64,000 nucleotides of DNA. Origin: Haloquadratum walsbyi J07HQW2. Lineage in GTDB: Archaea; Halobacteriota; Halobacteria; Halobacteriales; Haloferacaceae. The number at the start of each line of letters is the position of its first letter. The stretch's first letter is position 1. The position numbers were made by a program, and so were the translations under genes. Below the pieces are notes generated by a model. That model saw nothing but the letters and a program-made list of their open reading frames with translations. It searched no databases and was not told the origin of the DNA. Below are positions 27,148 to 36,098 of this stretch, one piece after another. The stretch lies in assembly GCF_000415985.1 (NCBI RefSeq), contig NZ_KE356561.1, positions 2,847,089 through 2,911,088 of the forward strand, given 5' to 3'.

Positions 27148-28215
27148 TCAGTCGTCACTTTCAACAGCTGTTACATCAGCTCCAGCTGCTGCTGTCTGAG
27201 TACGCTCAAGATCTTCAAGATATTCATCAACATCAAGAGCAGCCTTTACACCCATACCACCAGCGGTTGCTGCTTGTTGATAGTGATAATCAACAACATC
27301 TCCTGCAGCAAAGATGCCAGGAACGTCTGTCTTAGTCTGCCCACCACCATCGCCACCTGCGGCATCAAGATATCCGCGGTCATCAAGTGCAACACCAGTG
27401 TCGTTGAGGTACTCGGTATTCGGCGTGTGTCCAATTGCGTAAAAAACCGCCCCAACATCAAATTCAAACGTCTCGGTATCCGAATGATCCATTTTTTCTG
27501 TTGGGTAGCCTTCAGGATGTTGAGCAAGTACCGTATGGTCGACACCGTCTTCACGTGTACCGTGTAACTCGGTCAATTCTGTGTTTCGCATGATTTCGAC
27601 ATCACCATCTTCGACATGTTCCATTATCCGGTCAACCCAGTAATCCTCAGCTCGGAACTCTTCACGACGATGAACGATGTGGACTGTTGAAGCAAATTTC
27701 GTAAGGAAACTCGCTTCCTCCATCGCAGCATCGCCACCGCCGACAACCATGATCTCCTCTCCACGGAAGAAAGCTCCATCACAAGTTGCACACGTTGAAA
27801 GCCCATATCCCATCAGTTCATCCTCACCGGGAACACCGAGCGTCCGCGCGGATGCACCTGATGCGACAATCAATGCATCTGTTGTATACGTATCACCGTT
27901 AGACACATTAAGAATAAGTGGTTGCTCATCATCGTTGACTGTTTCAACAACGCCATGACGAATCTCCGCTCCGAAACGCTTTGCTTGTGACTTCATGTTC
28001 TGAATAAGCTCTGGACCAGAAATCCCCTCGGGGAATCCAGGATAATTCTCAACCTCGGTGGTCAATGTAAGCTGCCCTCCAGGCTCATCACCCTCAAGCA
28101 CCAGTGGATCATTATTAGCTCGCCCAGCGTAGATTGCCGCTGAGAGACCAGCAATCCCTGACCCGGCAATGACTAATCGCCGGTGCTCAGCAGATTCATC
28201 GGTCTGTGTTGTCAT
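27148..28215 (-). CDS. trxB: Thioredoxin reductase (FAD/NAD(P)-dependent)
   Basis: 355 residues. FAD-binding GSGIAGLSAA near residue 18, the redox disulfide CATC (about residues 142-145), the nucleotide-binding VVGGGDAAMEEA, and the C-terminal FAD motif GIFAAGDVVD are in the right order. It would reduce thioredoxin or glutaredoxin-like partners. The last ~25 residues after the YLEDLE helix form an acidic tail. ATG 28215 is preferred over a TTG two codons upstream. Two paralogous flavoproteins are common in haloarchaea, so the partner is uncertain. Confidence 0.92.
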   Translation of the reverse strand: MTTQTDESAEHRRLVIAGSGIAGLSAAIYAGRANNDPLVLEGDEPGGQLTLTTEVENYPGFPEGISGPELIQNMKSQAKRFGAEIRHGVVETVNDDEQPLILNVSNGDTYTTDALIVASGASARTLGVPGEDELMGYGLSTCATCDGAFFRGEEIMVVGGGDAAMEEASFLTKFASTVHIVHRREEFRAEDYWVDRIMEHVEDGDVEIMRNTELTELHGTREDGVDHTVLAQHPEGYPTEKMDHSDTETFEFDVGAVFYAIGHTPNTEYLNDTGVALDDRGYLDAAGGDGGGQTKTDVPGIFAAGDVVDYHYQQAATAGGMGVKAALDVDEYLEDLERTQTAAAGADVTAVESDD

Positions 28216-28425
28216 ATACAATGATATTTGACAGACTCACCCTTTTAATCTTCGCTGTTGTGTACAATCCACGTCCAATAGAAATGTATTATTTACACAA
28301 TACATTAACTCGAAGGAATCTGATATTAACAAGTCGATTCTGTTTTTCTGTATTCTAATCGATGAGTAGTATGCTGTCCTGTGTTCGTGCGATGGTCCTT
28401 TGTCTTCAACCGTTGACGACTGAAT

Positions 28426-28713
28426 ATGCCCGCTGAGTTGATTGCCAAAACAGATCAGTATGAGCGAATGCTTACAGACGCACTTGAAGTGGCAGAAATC
28501 GCAGTTCCACCGACAACGCCACTCGGTCGCGCGGCTCGTGAAACACGTGAGATGGCTCGTTCATATCTTGAGGATGGTCGGCATTTTAGAGCCGATGATG
28601 ATCCGGTGAATGCACTCGCAGCGTTTTCTTATGGATATGGCTGGCTTGATGCTGGTGTGCGAATGGGATTATTCACGATTCCTGAAGATTCAGATCTATT
28701 TACTACGATATAA
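28426..28713 (+). CDS. DUF357 family protein
   Basis: 95 residues. The segment DDDPVNALAAFSYGYGWLDAGVRMGL is the hallmark of the DUF357 family, a small all-helical archaeal protein often encoded near RNA or translation genes. Function is unknown. The ATG at 28426 closely follows a TATA-poor region with no visible Shine-Dalgarno sequence. Confidence 0.8.
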   Translation: MPAELIAKTDQYERMLTDALEVAEIAVPPTTPLGRAARETREMARSYLEDGRHFRADDDPVNALAAFSYGYGWLDAGVRMGLFTIPEDSDLFTTI

Positions 28714-29053
28714 ATGACTCATATTTGTAGTTTATGTGTAACTATGAAATCAAATACGGATTAGAACACTTTGAATTATTATTACATCGAAATCAACGTT
28801 CCTAGGCGTTAATATCGGAGTCACCGACCTCAAGCAAAGAGAGAGCGGTGACCGCATACCACCGACCGATAATGATAGTGATTAGCTTAGATTGACCTCC
28901 TCGCACGGCTAAAGTCGTTGGATTTCGCCTCGAATTTCTATAATAGATCGGATAAATGATATTTCAATGAGGTGTCCGATGAACTAATGCTTACTATAAG
29001 TCTCTTAGTATCAACCAGGATCGAGATGTCTGTAGTTCATCCATGTTCATTTA
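28714..29053. other. Intergenic region with an IS-end-like relic
   Basis: There is no gene. Positions 28891-28930 carry ATTGACCTCC followed by a degraded ACGGCTAAAGTCGT hairpin, the arrangement seen at both ends of the IS200/IS605 element at 46.2-48.05 kb. The rest is AT-rich. No transposase remnant is visible. Confidence 0.45.
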
Positions 29054-30544
29054 TTAATCGTTCAATCGATACGTTGTTGCCTCATCAGTATCTTGCACTT
29101 CAATCCCAATATCGTCGAGACCGGCTCGAAGCGCATCCGCCCGGTCATAATTCCCTATTTCCCGTTCCGTCTCACGTACGTCCAATACGAGTTCAATAAG
29201 TTCTTCAGCAATCTCAATCGTTCCATCACCAGTAGAGCGATCGTCAAATTTGAGTCCGCATACATCCCCGCCAAGAGCTTCGAACGTCTCAATCGCCATA
29301 TACAGTCCATGATAATCATACCGTTCCCGTGAGTCGATATGCCGATTCACAGCTGTCGCAAGTTCGAGGAGGGCAGCCGTCGCCTCTCGAACATTGAAAT
29401 CATTGTTCATCGCAATAGTAAATGATGACTTTGTTTCTGAAATACTCGAACGAAGGGACTCATCCTCAACTGTTGCATAAGCATCGGTGCTATCAGACGC
29501 CTGAACAGCCGCCTCATACGCACGATTAAGTCGGTCCCATCGCTCGGTTGCCTCTGTCAGTTCGGATTCACCCAGTGTTTGCTCACTTTGGTATGCTGTT
29601 GCGAGATAAAACATCCTAAGAATATTGACACCATACTCATCAAGTGCCTCATCAACAGTGAGGATATTACCAATACTTGAGGACATTTTATCACCTGCTG
29701 ATTGGAGTAACCCGACATGGAGCCAGTATCGTGCGAACTGTTGATCGGTCGCTGCTTCACTTTGTGCAACTTCATTCTCATGATGTGGAAAAACAAGATC
29801 GCGTCCACCGACATGGATATCTAGTGTCTCGTCTAAATGTTCCATCGACATTGCTGAACATTCAATATGCCATCCTGGTCGCCCCTCTCCCCACGGTGCA
29901 CTCCACGTTTGCCCACGAGCGGTCTCAACCGAATCAAGCTCAATTGACCGATGTTCTGCTACATCATCCGGGTCAACAGCACCATCCTTCCATAATGCGA
30001 AATCAGCCGGATGTTGCTTTTCAGCACGCTCATCTGCAGGACCCTGCATCTCCATTTCATCAAGTTGTTGATTCGAGAGATCCCCATACCCGTCAAACGC
30101 AGTAACATCAAAATATACAGACCCGTTTGATTCATACGCATACCCATCTTGGAGTAGAGTTTCGACAAGATCGATAATTGTCGGAATATGCTCAGAAACA
30201 CGCGGATAAACCGTTGCTCGTTTGAGATTTAACCCACGCATATCCCGGATCACACTATTCGTAAAGTAGTCTGCGACAGTCGTCTCACTCTCACCTAGAT
30301 CATCTTCACCGACTCGAGCAACAATCTTCTCATTAACATCGGTGAAGTTCTCCACATGTCGGACATCGTACCCCTGATGCTCAAGCCAACGATGCATCAT
30401 ATCTGCATGTACCCACAATCTAGCATGCCCCAAATGTGCGTGATCCGAGACAGTCAGCCCACAGACGTATAACAACACTTCATCACCACGCGGTTCAAAC
30501 TCTTCGCGTTCGCCCGTTAGGGTATTTGTCACGGACAATGTCAT
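29054..30544 (-). CDS. cysS: Cysteinyl-tRNA synthetase
   Basis: 496 residues, class I aminoacyl-tRNA synthetase that charges tRNA-Cys. CGLTVSDHAHLGHAR contains the HIGH-type HLGH and the zinc-binding Cys; GWHIECSAM and FPHHENEVAQSEA give the remaining zinc ligands; the KMSKS equivalent is KMSSS in GDKMSSSIGN. The C-terminal helical domain follows NDFNVREA. The start at 30544 is 26 bases after the broken DUF7523-type gene, with which it shares strand and probably a transcript. Confidence 0.96.
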   Translation of the reverse strand: MTLSVTNTLTGEREEFEPRGDEVLLYVCGLTVSDHAHLGHARLWVHADMMHRWLEHQGYDVRHVENFTDVNEKIVARVGEDDLGESETTVADYFTNSVIRDMRGLNLKRATVYPRVSEHIPTIIDLVETLLQDGYAYESNGSVYFDVTAFDGYGDLSNQQLDEMEMQGPADERAEKQHPADFALWKDGAVDPDDVAEHRSIELDSVETARGQTWSAPWGEGRPGWHIECSAMSMEHLDETLDIHVGGRDLVFPHHENEVAQSEAATDQQFARYWLHVGLLQSAGDKMSSSIGNILTVDEALDEYGVNILRMFYLATAYQSEQTLGESELTEATERWDRLNRAYEAAVQASDSTDAYATVEDESLRSSISETKSSFTIAMNNDFNVREATAALLELATAVNRHIDSRERYDYHGLYMAIETFEALGGDVCGLKFDDRSTGDGTIEIAEELIELVLDVRETEREIGNYDRADALRAGLDDIGIEVQDTDEATTYRLND

Positions 30545-30570
30545 ATCGTGCGGTACTCACGTCGATGGTT

Positions 30571-31090
30571 TCAATTCGTCGGAATGACCGTTAATGCGGC
30601 TTCGATACTGCGGAGTGCGTCTGCACCCTCCCGACGTGGAACGACGATAATGAACATATCACCCACACCCACACTTCCCATTGCTTTGATATTGATATCG
30701 TCCGTTTGGATGTGCTCAATTGCTGTTGTGAACCCCGATATGGTTACCTCGGAGATATTGTCAACAATAATAGCGGATAACTGTCCATCAGTCGTAATAA
30801 TAATGTCTCAACATCCGATTCATTTTGATCTTGAACTACATCATGATCCTCGCTCACAATATCAACGCCATGATGCATTCGAACTGTCACATCGGATGCT
30901 TCTACGGTAGTGAACTCATCAAGAGTATCAGCAAATCGACGAAGCGCTCGTGCAACTGAGTCAATATCTCCATCGATATCAAGAAACGATGCGGCGGCGC
31001 GATAATTGATGATATCAGCGCGTAACGCGATTACAAGCCAAGCCAAGGATGAGCACGAGCAGCAGCACGTGTCTCAGCAGCGAGTGACAT
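30571..31090 (-). pseudogene. DUF7523-like protein, broken by two frameshifts
   Basis: Three frames together rebuild one protein. MSLAAETRAAARAHPWL begins at 31090; IALRADIINYRAAASFLDI continues after a break near 31040; IITTDGQLSAIIVDNISEVT and RREGADALRSIEAAL continue after a second break near 30803 to a stop at 30571-30573. I recall this layout (N-terminal helix-turn-helix-like region, then ACT-like C-terminus) from the haloarchaeal DUF7523 group. The first break coincides with a 5-bp tandem duplication (AAGCC twice at 31035-31044 on plus); removing one copy joins HPWL to VIALRADIINY. The second needs about one added base. It lies immediately upstream of cysS. Confidence 0.75.
31035..31044. 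repeat. 5-bp tandem duplication causing a frameshift
   Basis: AAGCC-AAGCC on plus, followed by AAGG. On the coding strand one surplus GGCTT moves the reading frame by +5 and creates an immediate TAA. Deleting one copy restores the conserved frame of the gene at 30571-31090. Confidence 0.85.
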
Positions 31091-31386
31091 ACTTTCGATA
31101 TGTGTAGCGGTTGCATACATGTAGCGTCCTCTAACCTATCCCTACGCTGTTATCAACACACAATCGAGGGGACAGTCTGAGAAATCATTTATAAAATGAT
31201 ACGTACTCATATTATGGATTGATTCATATTTTTGGGTTATATTTGTTGAGGATAACGTATGGCTGTATCCTCACTGCATTCATTAGATAGGTTGGCTTTT
31301 TACCGGGATAGCTATCCTCTAAGTGTTGAAGAGATCACTGAGCAAACCCGAAGTAAATAAGAGGACGCCGGTTGATTCAGTAATAT

Positions 31387-32262
31387 ATGCAAGCCCTCGT
31401 CATCGTAGCACACGGGTCACATCTTAATCCAGATTCGTCGACCCCGACACATCAACATGCAGACACTATCCGCGCGAGCGGTGCTTTTGATGAGGTTAGA
31501 ACCGGATTTTGGAAAGAAGAGCCGTCACTTCGAGAGATCCTTCGAACTGTTGAAGCTGATGAAATCTATCTTGTTCCACTATTCATCAGTGAAGGGTACT
31601 TTACAGAACAGGTAATTCCTCGTGAACTCCGATTGGACGGCTGGGATGTTTCTGAATGGAATTCTGATGGGCTGAGTGCTGACACAGCAACCCTTTCAGC
31701 TACCGATACCGACCAGACCGTTCACTACTGTGGTCCCGTTGGTACTCATGAGGCAATGACCGATGTACTTGTTCGACGTGCTGAAACCGTCACAGACGAC
31801 CCATCGGTTGGTGATGGATTCGGGTTTGCGGTTGTTGGTCATGGAACCGAGCGAAATGAGAACTCTGCAAAAGCAATTGAGTATCACGCTGACCGCGTCA
31901 GTGAGCTTGACCGATTCGATGAAGTCCAAGCACTCTATATGGACGAAGACCCCGAAGTGGACGACGTCACTAACTTCTTCAATACCGACGATATTGTTGT
32001 CGTCCCATTGTTTGTCGCGGATGGATTCCACACCCAAGAAGATATTCCGGAAGATATGGGTCTTACAGATGATTATCGAACAGGATACGATGTACCCGCG
32101 ACTGTAGACGATCATCGAGTCTGGTATGCAGGTGCTGTCGGGACCGAAGGGCTCACAGCAGATGTGATTCTTGAACGTACCGCTGATGCTGGTGCGGACA
32201 TCTCAACAGCGATTGAAACGGTTCGTGAACAGACTCGAGAAACAACTGTCGCGGATGATTGA
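31387..32262 (+). CDS. cbiX: Sirohydrochlorin cobaltochelatase (two-domain CbiX)
   Basis: 291 residues, twice the size of the small archaeal CbiXS, with two chelatase halves. ALVIVAHGSHLNPDS holds the metal-binding His near residue 9; VPLFISEGYFTEQVIP is the second conserved segment. The second half repeats these as FGFAVVGHGTERN and VPLFVADGFHTQEDIP. It inserts cobalt into sirohydrochlorin early in the anaerobic cobalamin pathway. It overlaps the next gene by eight bases, so the two act together. Confidence 0.9.
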   Translation: MQALVIVAHGSHLNPDSSTPTHQHADTIRASGAFDEVRTGFWKEEPSLREILRTVEADEIYLVPLFISEGYFTEQVIPRELRLDGWDVSEWNSDGLSADTATLSATDTDQTVHYCGPVGTHEAMTDVLVRRAETVTDDPSVGDGFGFAVVGHGTERNENSAKAIEYHADRVSELDRFDEVQALYMDEDPEVDDVTNFFNTDDIVVVPLFVADGFHTQEDIPEDMGLTDDYRTGYDVPATVDDHRVWYAGAVGTEGLTADVILERTADAGADISTAIETVREQTRETTVADD

Positions 32263-33502
32263 GGTATCAGGCAAAGTCAGCGAAGCGTTAATCACCTATC
32301 TCACCGACTCAGAACGTGAAATCGATTTTGATGGGCTTCATATTAGCTCCACAGACAAGGGCTACCAGGTTGACACTCCATCAACTGACGCGTCTGAGTT
32401 CACCCATACAGCGCTTCTCGACTATATTACAACTGCAGAGGTTGCCCCATATGTCACAAATTGGTATTATTGGGAATCGACGCTTTCAGAACTTGGTCGT
32501 CATCGCCGGGCGTTCCTCCGACATGCAGAGGGTGCACATACCCATGATGTCCCAACGCGATATACAGCTCTCCGTTCAGATGATGGCTGTCTCACCGAGT
32601 GGGGAGAGATACAACTAACAACAACACTCGACACTCGAGGTCGTCGCCACTACGATATTCGTCATCAAGCTGATGAAGAGGCTACACCTGAGAGAATTGA
32701 AACATATACCGATCCGCTTGATGCCCGTGAAATTTCGACATATGATGACCGTGGTCGTTATCGACCATTACAGACAGCACCATCGCTCCAGACAGGATGG
32801 ATATTTCCCGATCTTAATGGACGCGATGCAGTCGAGACGATTAATTTCCTCTACCCAGCCTCAATTGCTAACTGGAATCTTGAACGCAACGACGAACTTG
32901 ATGTCACACACTGGCGTGAGACGGTTGATCGCCAAACCGGGATTTATGATATTGTCGAGGAACTTCCCCGGTCCGCTGTTGAATGGGTAGCAGAAGCCTG
33001 TTGTGTAGACTCACAGTGTCTCAAGCGTCGCGAGTGGCAGTATACCGAGGATGACCAACTAGAGGCTGATGGCGGAACGGGAACGTTCCCTTGTCGAGAG
33101 CCCTGTTCGCTTGTTATCGCAGCATCTCGTCGATGGACAAAGCTTGAAGAGGAGGATGAACGAACCTATGAGTTTGATCTCACACCATCCGAAAAAGAGC
33201 AAATTGAAGATATCATCAACGCTGTTGCTGACGGTCGTGTTGATGAGATTCGAGAAGCTGACGTGTATAAAGGAGCAAACCAGTATCGGACACGATTCCT
33301 TCGTGCAAAACGAGTCGATGATGAAGGCCGTCTCTCAGGTACGCCAACAGAAAATAGCCAACATACTGCCGTAGACGACACCGATGATGACGCAGAATCT
33401 GAAAATGAAGATGAATCACATGATCACGATGGTGATCGTCACGACAATCAGATGAGTGAAAAGCAAACTGAGGATAACGAAGAACTCACTGGAGATGAAT
33501 GA
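32255..33502 (+). CDS. DR2241-family iron-sulfur protein, CbiX partner
   Basis: 415 residues. A cysteine cluster ACCVDSQC (about residues 248-254) and FPCREPC (about 280-284) is the 4Fe-4S ligand set of the DR2241 type; in Deinococcus DR2241 the same region is fused to a CbiX domain. Here it is a separate gene overlapping cbiX. It probably stabilises or redox-tunes the chelatase. The last ~60 residues are an Asp/Glu/His-rich low-complexity tail. ATG 32255 (MIEVSGKVSEALITYL) is preferred; an upstream in-frame ATG at 32171 lies inside cbiX. Confidence 0.78.
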   Translation: MIEVSGKVSEALITYLTDSEREIDFDGLHISSTDKGYQVDTPSTDASEFTHTALLDYITTAEVAPYVTNWYYWESTLSELGRHRRAFLRHAEGAHTHDVPTRYTALRSDDGCLTEWGEIQLTTTLDTRGRRHYDIRHQADEEATPERIETYTDPLDAREISTYDDRGRYRPLQTAPSLQTGWIFPDLNGRDAVETINFLYPASIANWNLERNDELDVTHWRETVDRQTGIYDIVEELPRSAVEWVAEACCVDSQCLKRREWQYTEDDQLEADGGTGTFPCREPCSLVIAASRRWTKLEEEDERTYEFDLTPSEKEQIEDIINAVADGRVDEIREADVYKGANQYRTRFLRAKRVDDEGRLSGTPTENSQHTAVDDTDDDAESENEDESHDHDGDRHDNQMSEKQTEDNEELTGDE

Positions 33503-33647
33503 GGTGTCCGATATAACTCGCTTTGATACTTTTAATAGAAGTGTGAATGATATTTTTTATTAGGTGTTTGGTGAGTAGCTGAACTTCATGATATATTTAT
33601 TTGAGACGTATATTCATTAGAAGTCACCTAACGCATCACCTATGTGT

Positions 33648-34250
33648 TCAGTCGAATCCGAGTAACAACCCGAGTGCAACCGCAACCACCACACCCAGAG
33701 TGGTTCCAACTAATAGCACTGTGACTGAATTTGGGACGATCATCGCAATAATAACTGCAATCCCGACTGCAATAACCCCAAGTCCGCCCACAGCAGCGAT
33801 CCCTCCAACCCCGGTCTCAGTGACATTGTGCATTTGAATCCACTCCCGCCCACGGGTGAGCACTGAGCCGCTATCAGTCTCTGATGACCCGTCATCTTCT
33901 GCAGCTTTTTTTGTCTTATCGGAGTCTGATTCTGGTGCTGCAATCGTTATGGAGACACATTCAGTTTCAGACCCATATCCTGATGCGACAGTCAATTCGC
34001 CTTTAATCGGATACTGATGATCTGATACACGAACGCCAACTTGTCGATTATCATCTGCTTCGACGTAATGATTAACCTCAGGTAGCTGTGCCCTTTGCGA
34101 AAGTTCCTCATCAAAGCGGAGGTGAACATGCACAGACTCGCCCATATTCTGCAGTTCGATGTTAAAATCCTCACGAGCGGTAAATGCGTCGGGTGCATCA
34201 ACTGAATATAGCTTCCCAACGTTCAGCCGGACCGTGAGTGGTTCTATCAC
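33648..34250 (-). CDS. Membrane-anchored conserved protein (DUF7524-like)
   Basis: 200 residues. Residues 1-100 form a beta-rich domain (PLTVRLNVGKLYSVDAPDAF; LQNMGESVHVHLRFDEEL) like a small CARDB/Ig module, then an acidic linker, then two C-terminal membrane helices (about 147-170 and 177-198). The topology suggests a soluble domain tethered by a hairpin anchor. The haloarchaeal DUF7524 identity is from memory of the layout and uncertain; function unknown. Confidence 0.6.
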   Translation of the reverse strand: MIEPLTVRLNVGKLYSVDAPDAFTAREDFNIELQNMGESVHVHLRFDEELSQRAQLPEVNHYVEADDNRQVGVRVSDHQYPIKGELTVASGYGSETECVSITIAAPESDSDKTKKAAEDDGSSETDSGSVLTRGREWIQMHNVTETGVGGIAAVGGLGVIAVGIAVIIAMIVPNSVTVLLVGTTLGVVVAVALGLLLGFD

Positions 34251-34381
34251 GAACTGGGTGACGGCGCCCGCTAGTAAAAACGTTTAGATTGAACTGTAAT
34301 CTATCACATACAGCTATTGACTCTCAGCGCCAACTCACAGTTAATCAGGGCATCAATATGTGAGCTATACGATTTATCTGC

Positions 34382-34567
34382 TCACTCCTCACGCATATCT
34401 GGAGGAAGCAAGTTTGGAATCCCGTCTTCGATTGGATACACCTCACCAGTCTCAGTTCCAATGAGTTGTCCTTCGATGATCTCCTCACCATCACGCTCGT
34501 CCACCTCAAGTTCGAGTTCACTCTTATCTAGAGGATCACAGAGGATATCCATCAATGACTCTTTCAT
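34382..34567 (-). CDS. Trm112-like small zinc-ribbon-fold protein
   Basis: 61 residues. LMDILCDPLDKSELEL, then GQLIGTETGEVYPIEDGIPNLLPPDMR matches the Trm112/UPF0434 fold. Archaeal Trm112 binds and stabilises several methyltransferases that act on tRNA, rRNA and release factor. Only one cysteine is present, so it would not bind zinc, as in many family members. It lies 55 bases downstream of purA's stop on the same strand. Confidence 0.85.
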   Translation of the reverse strand: MKESLMDILCDPLDKSELELEVDERDGEEIIEGQLIGTETGEVYPIEDGIPNLLPPDMREE

Positions 34568-34621
34568 CGATAACAGCGAAGATTGCGTCGGTAAAAAGAC
34601 TACGGGTTTTTGAATTCGTTA

Positions 34622-35953
34622 CTAATCAGTAGTAGTAAATGGGTTGATCAATTCAACCGTCTCAGCGCGATCCGGTCCAACACCAATCGCATAAATTGGG
34701 GTATCGAGTTCGTCTGTGAGATATTCAAGATACTGTTGTGCATTTGCTGGAATCGCCTCATATCCCTCACTTGCAACGTCGCTCCATGCAACACTATCCC
34801 ATGGGTCAAATGATCGAAGATTCGGCTCACACTCTGCCCATTTTTCCGTCGTAGTTGGGATAGTAGATTGCTCTTCGCCGTTGAGATCATATGAGTGCCC
34901 AACACAGACCTCATCAAGTCCAGCGAGCACATCGATATGATTTATTACAAGCCCGGTGAACCCATTCGATCGCGTTGCATGTCGGAGCATCGGAATATCA
35001 AGCCACCCAATTCGTCGGGGACGCCCGGTCACTGTTCCAAATTCGCCACCTTTCTCTCGGATGTGATCTGCAAGCGGCTCATCAGTACCTGTGAGTTCTG
35101 TTGGAAGCGGTCCAGTTCCGACCCGCGATAGATATGCTTTGATTATCCCAACAACCTCACCGCGACCGATAACTGTCGGGCTGATTCCTGTTCCAGTTGC
35201 TGCTCCACCTGCTGTTGGATTTGATGATGTAACATATGGGTAAATTCCGTGGTCGATATCAATCGATGTCCCTTGTGCGCCTTCGAATAAAATTGCTGAA
35301 TCATTATCAAGACGCTCGCTGAGAAACTCGCCTGCATTAATTGTCATGTCTTCCTCGACTAGTCGCTCCCCAAGTTGACGATACTTGTTGAAGAGGAATT
35401 CAATATTAAACGCTTCGTCTGTTTCTACCTCAAATATACTCTCGGCGAGTGCACGCTTTTGTGGAACGACATATTCAAGTCGATCTCGAAGGACAGCCGG
35501 ATCGAGTAAGTCTCCAATCCGAACTCCCCGTCGACCTACTTTATCCTCATACGTTGGTCCAATCCCACGACCGGTTGTCCCAGCCTCAAGATTGGAGTCT
35601 GATTTAGCGTCTTCTTCAATCCCATCAAGAACCCGATGATATGGCATAATGACGTGTGCACGACGAGCGACGCGGACATCAGGTGTAAGTCCGCGGTCAC
35701 GGAGGTCATCAATCTCACTGAATAATGTCTTAAGATTGATTACGCAGCCGTTGCCTAACACGCCGATTTTGTCTCGGACTGCACCACTTGGCACCAACGA
35801 CAATTTATACTCATCACCGTCTTCAACAACGGTGTGACCTGCGTTGTCGCCGCCCTGATATCGTACGACGACATCGGCGCCGCCTCCCCATAGATCAACG
35901 AGCGCGCCTTTGCCCTCGTCTCCTAACTGAGAGCCGACGATTGTGACGGTCAT
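34622..35953 (-). CDS. purA: Adenylosuccinate synthetase
   Basis: 443 residues. First committed step to AMP, joining IMP and aspartate with GTP. VGSQLGDEGKGALVD is the N-terminal GTP/IMP site (family GDEGKG), DNAGHTV follows, and GTVTGRPRRIGWLD is the later conserved signature. The start ATG 35953 gives MTVTIVGSQ; an in-frame ATG at 36025 would add 24 residues with no family match. It is encoded downstream of purNH on the same strand. Confidence 0.96.
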   Translation of the reverse strand: MTVTIVGSQLGDEGKGALVDLWGGGADVVVRYQGGDNAGHTVVEDGDEYKLSLVPSGAVRDKIGVLGNGCVINLKTLFSEIDDLRDRGLTPDVRVARRAHVIMPYHRVLDGIEEDAKSDSNLEAGTTGRGIGPTYEDKVGRRGVRIGDLLDPAVLRDRLEYVVPQKRALAESIFEVETDEAFNIEFLFNKYRQLGERLVEEDMTINAGEFLSERLDNDSAILFEGAQGTSIDIDHGIYPYVTSSNPTAGGAATGTGISPTVIGRGEVVGIIKAYLSRVGTGPLPTELTGTDEPLADHIREKGGEFGTVTGRPRRIGWLDIPMLRHATRSNGFTGLVINHIDVLAGLDEVCVGHSYDLNGEEQSTIPTTTEKWAECEPNLRSFDPWDSVAWSDVASEGYEAIPANAQQYLEYLTDELDTPIYAIGVGPDRAETVELINPFTTTD

Positions 35954-36098
35954 ATAGGATATTTCTGCATGCCAATTGAAACCCATTACGACTTTATTTA
36001 TTGATAAATCCAAAGAGGATTCCACTCGATGACCGTCTCAGGTTATACTCTCTCTATCCTGCGGTCTATTCGCCTGTGCGCATGATAATCTAGTATCA

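Noticed and set aside
28966-33512. 15-base direct repeat AATGAGGTGTCCGAT at 28966 and 33498
   Set aside because: A single 15-mer match within 64 kb is expected by chance about once or twice, and no structural feature accompanies it.
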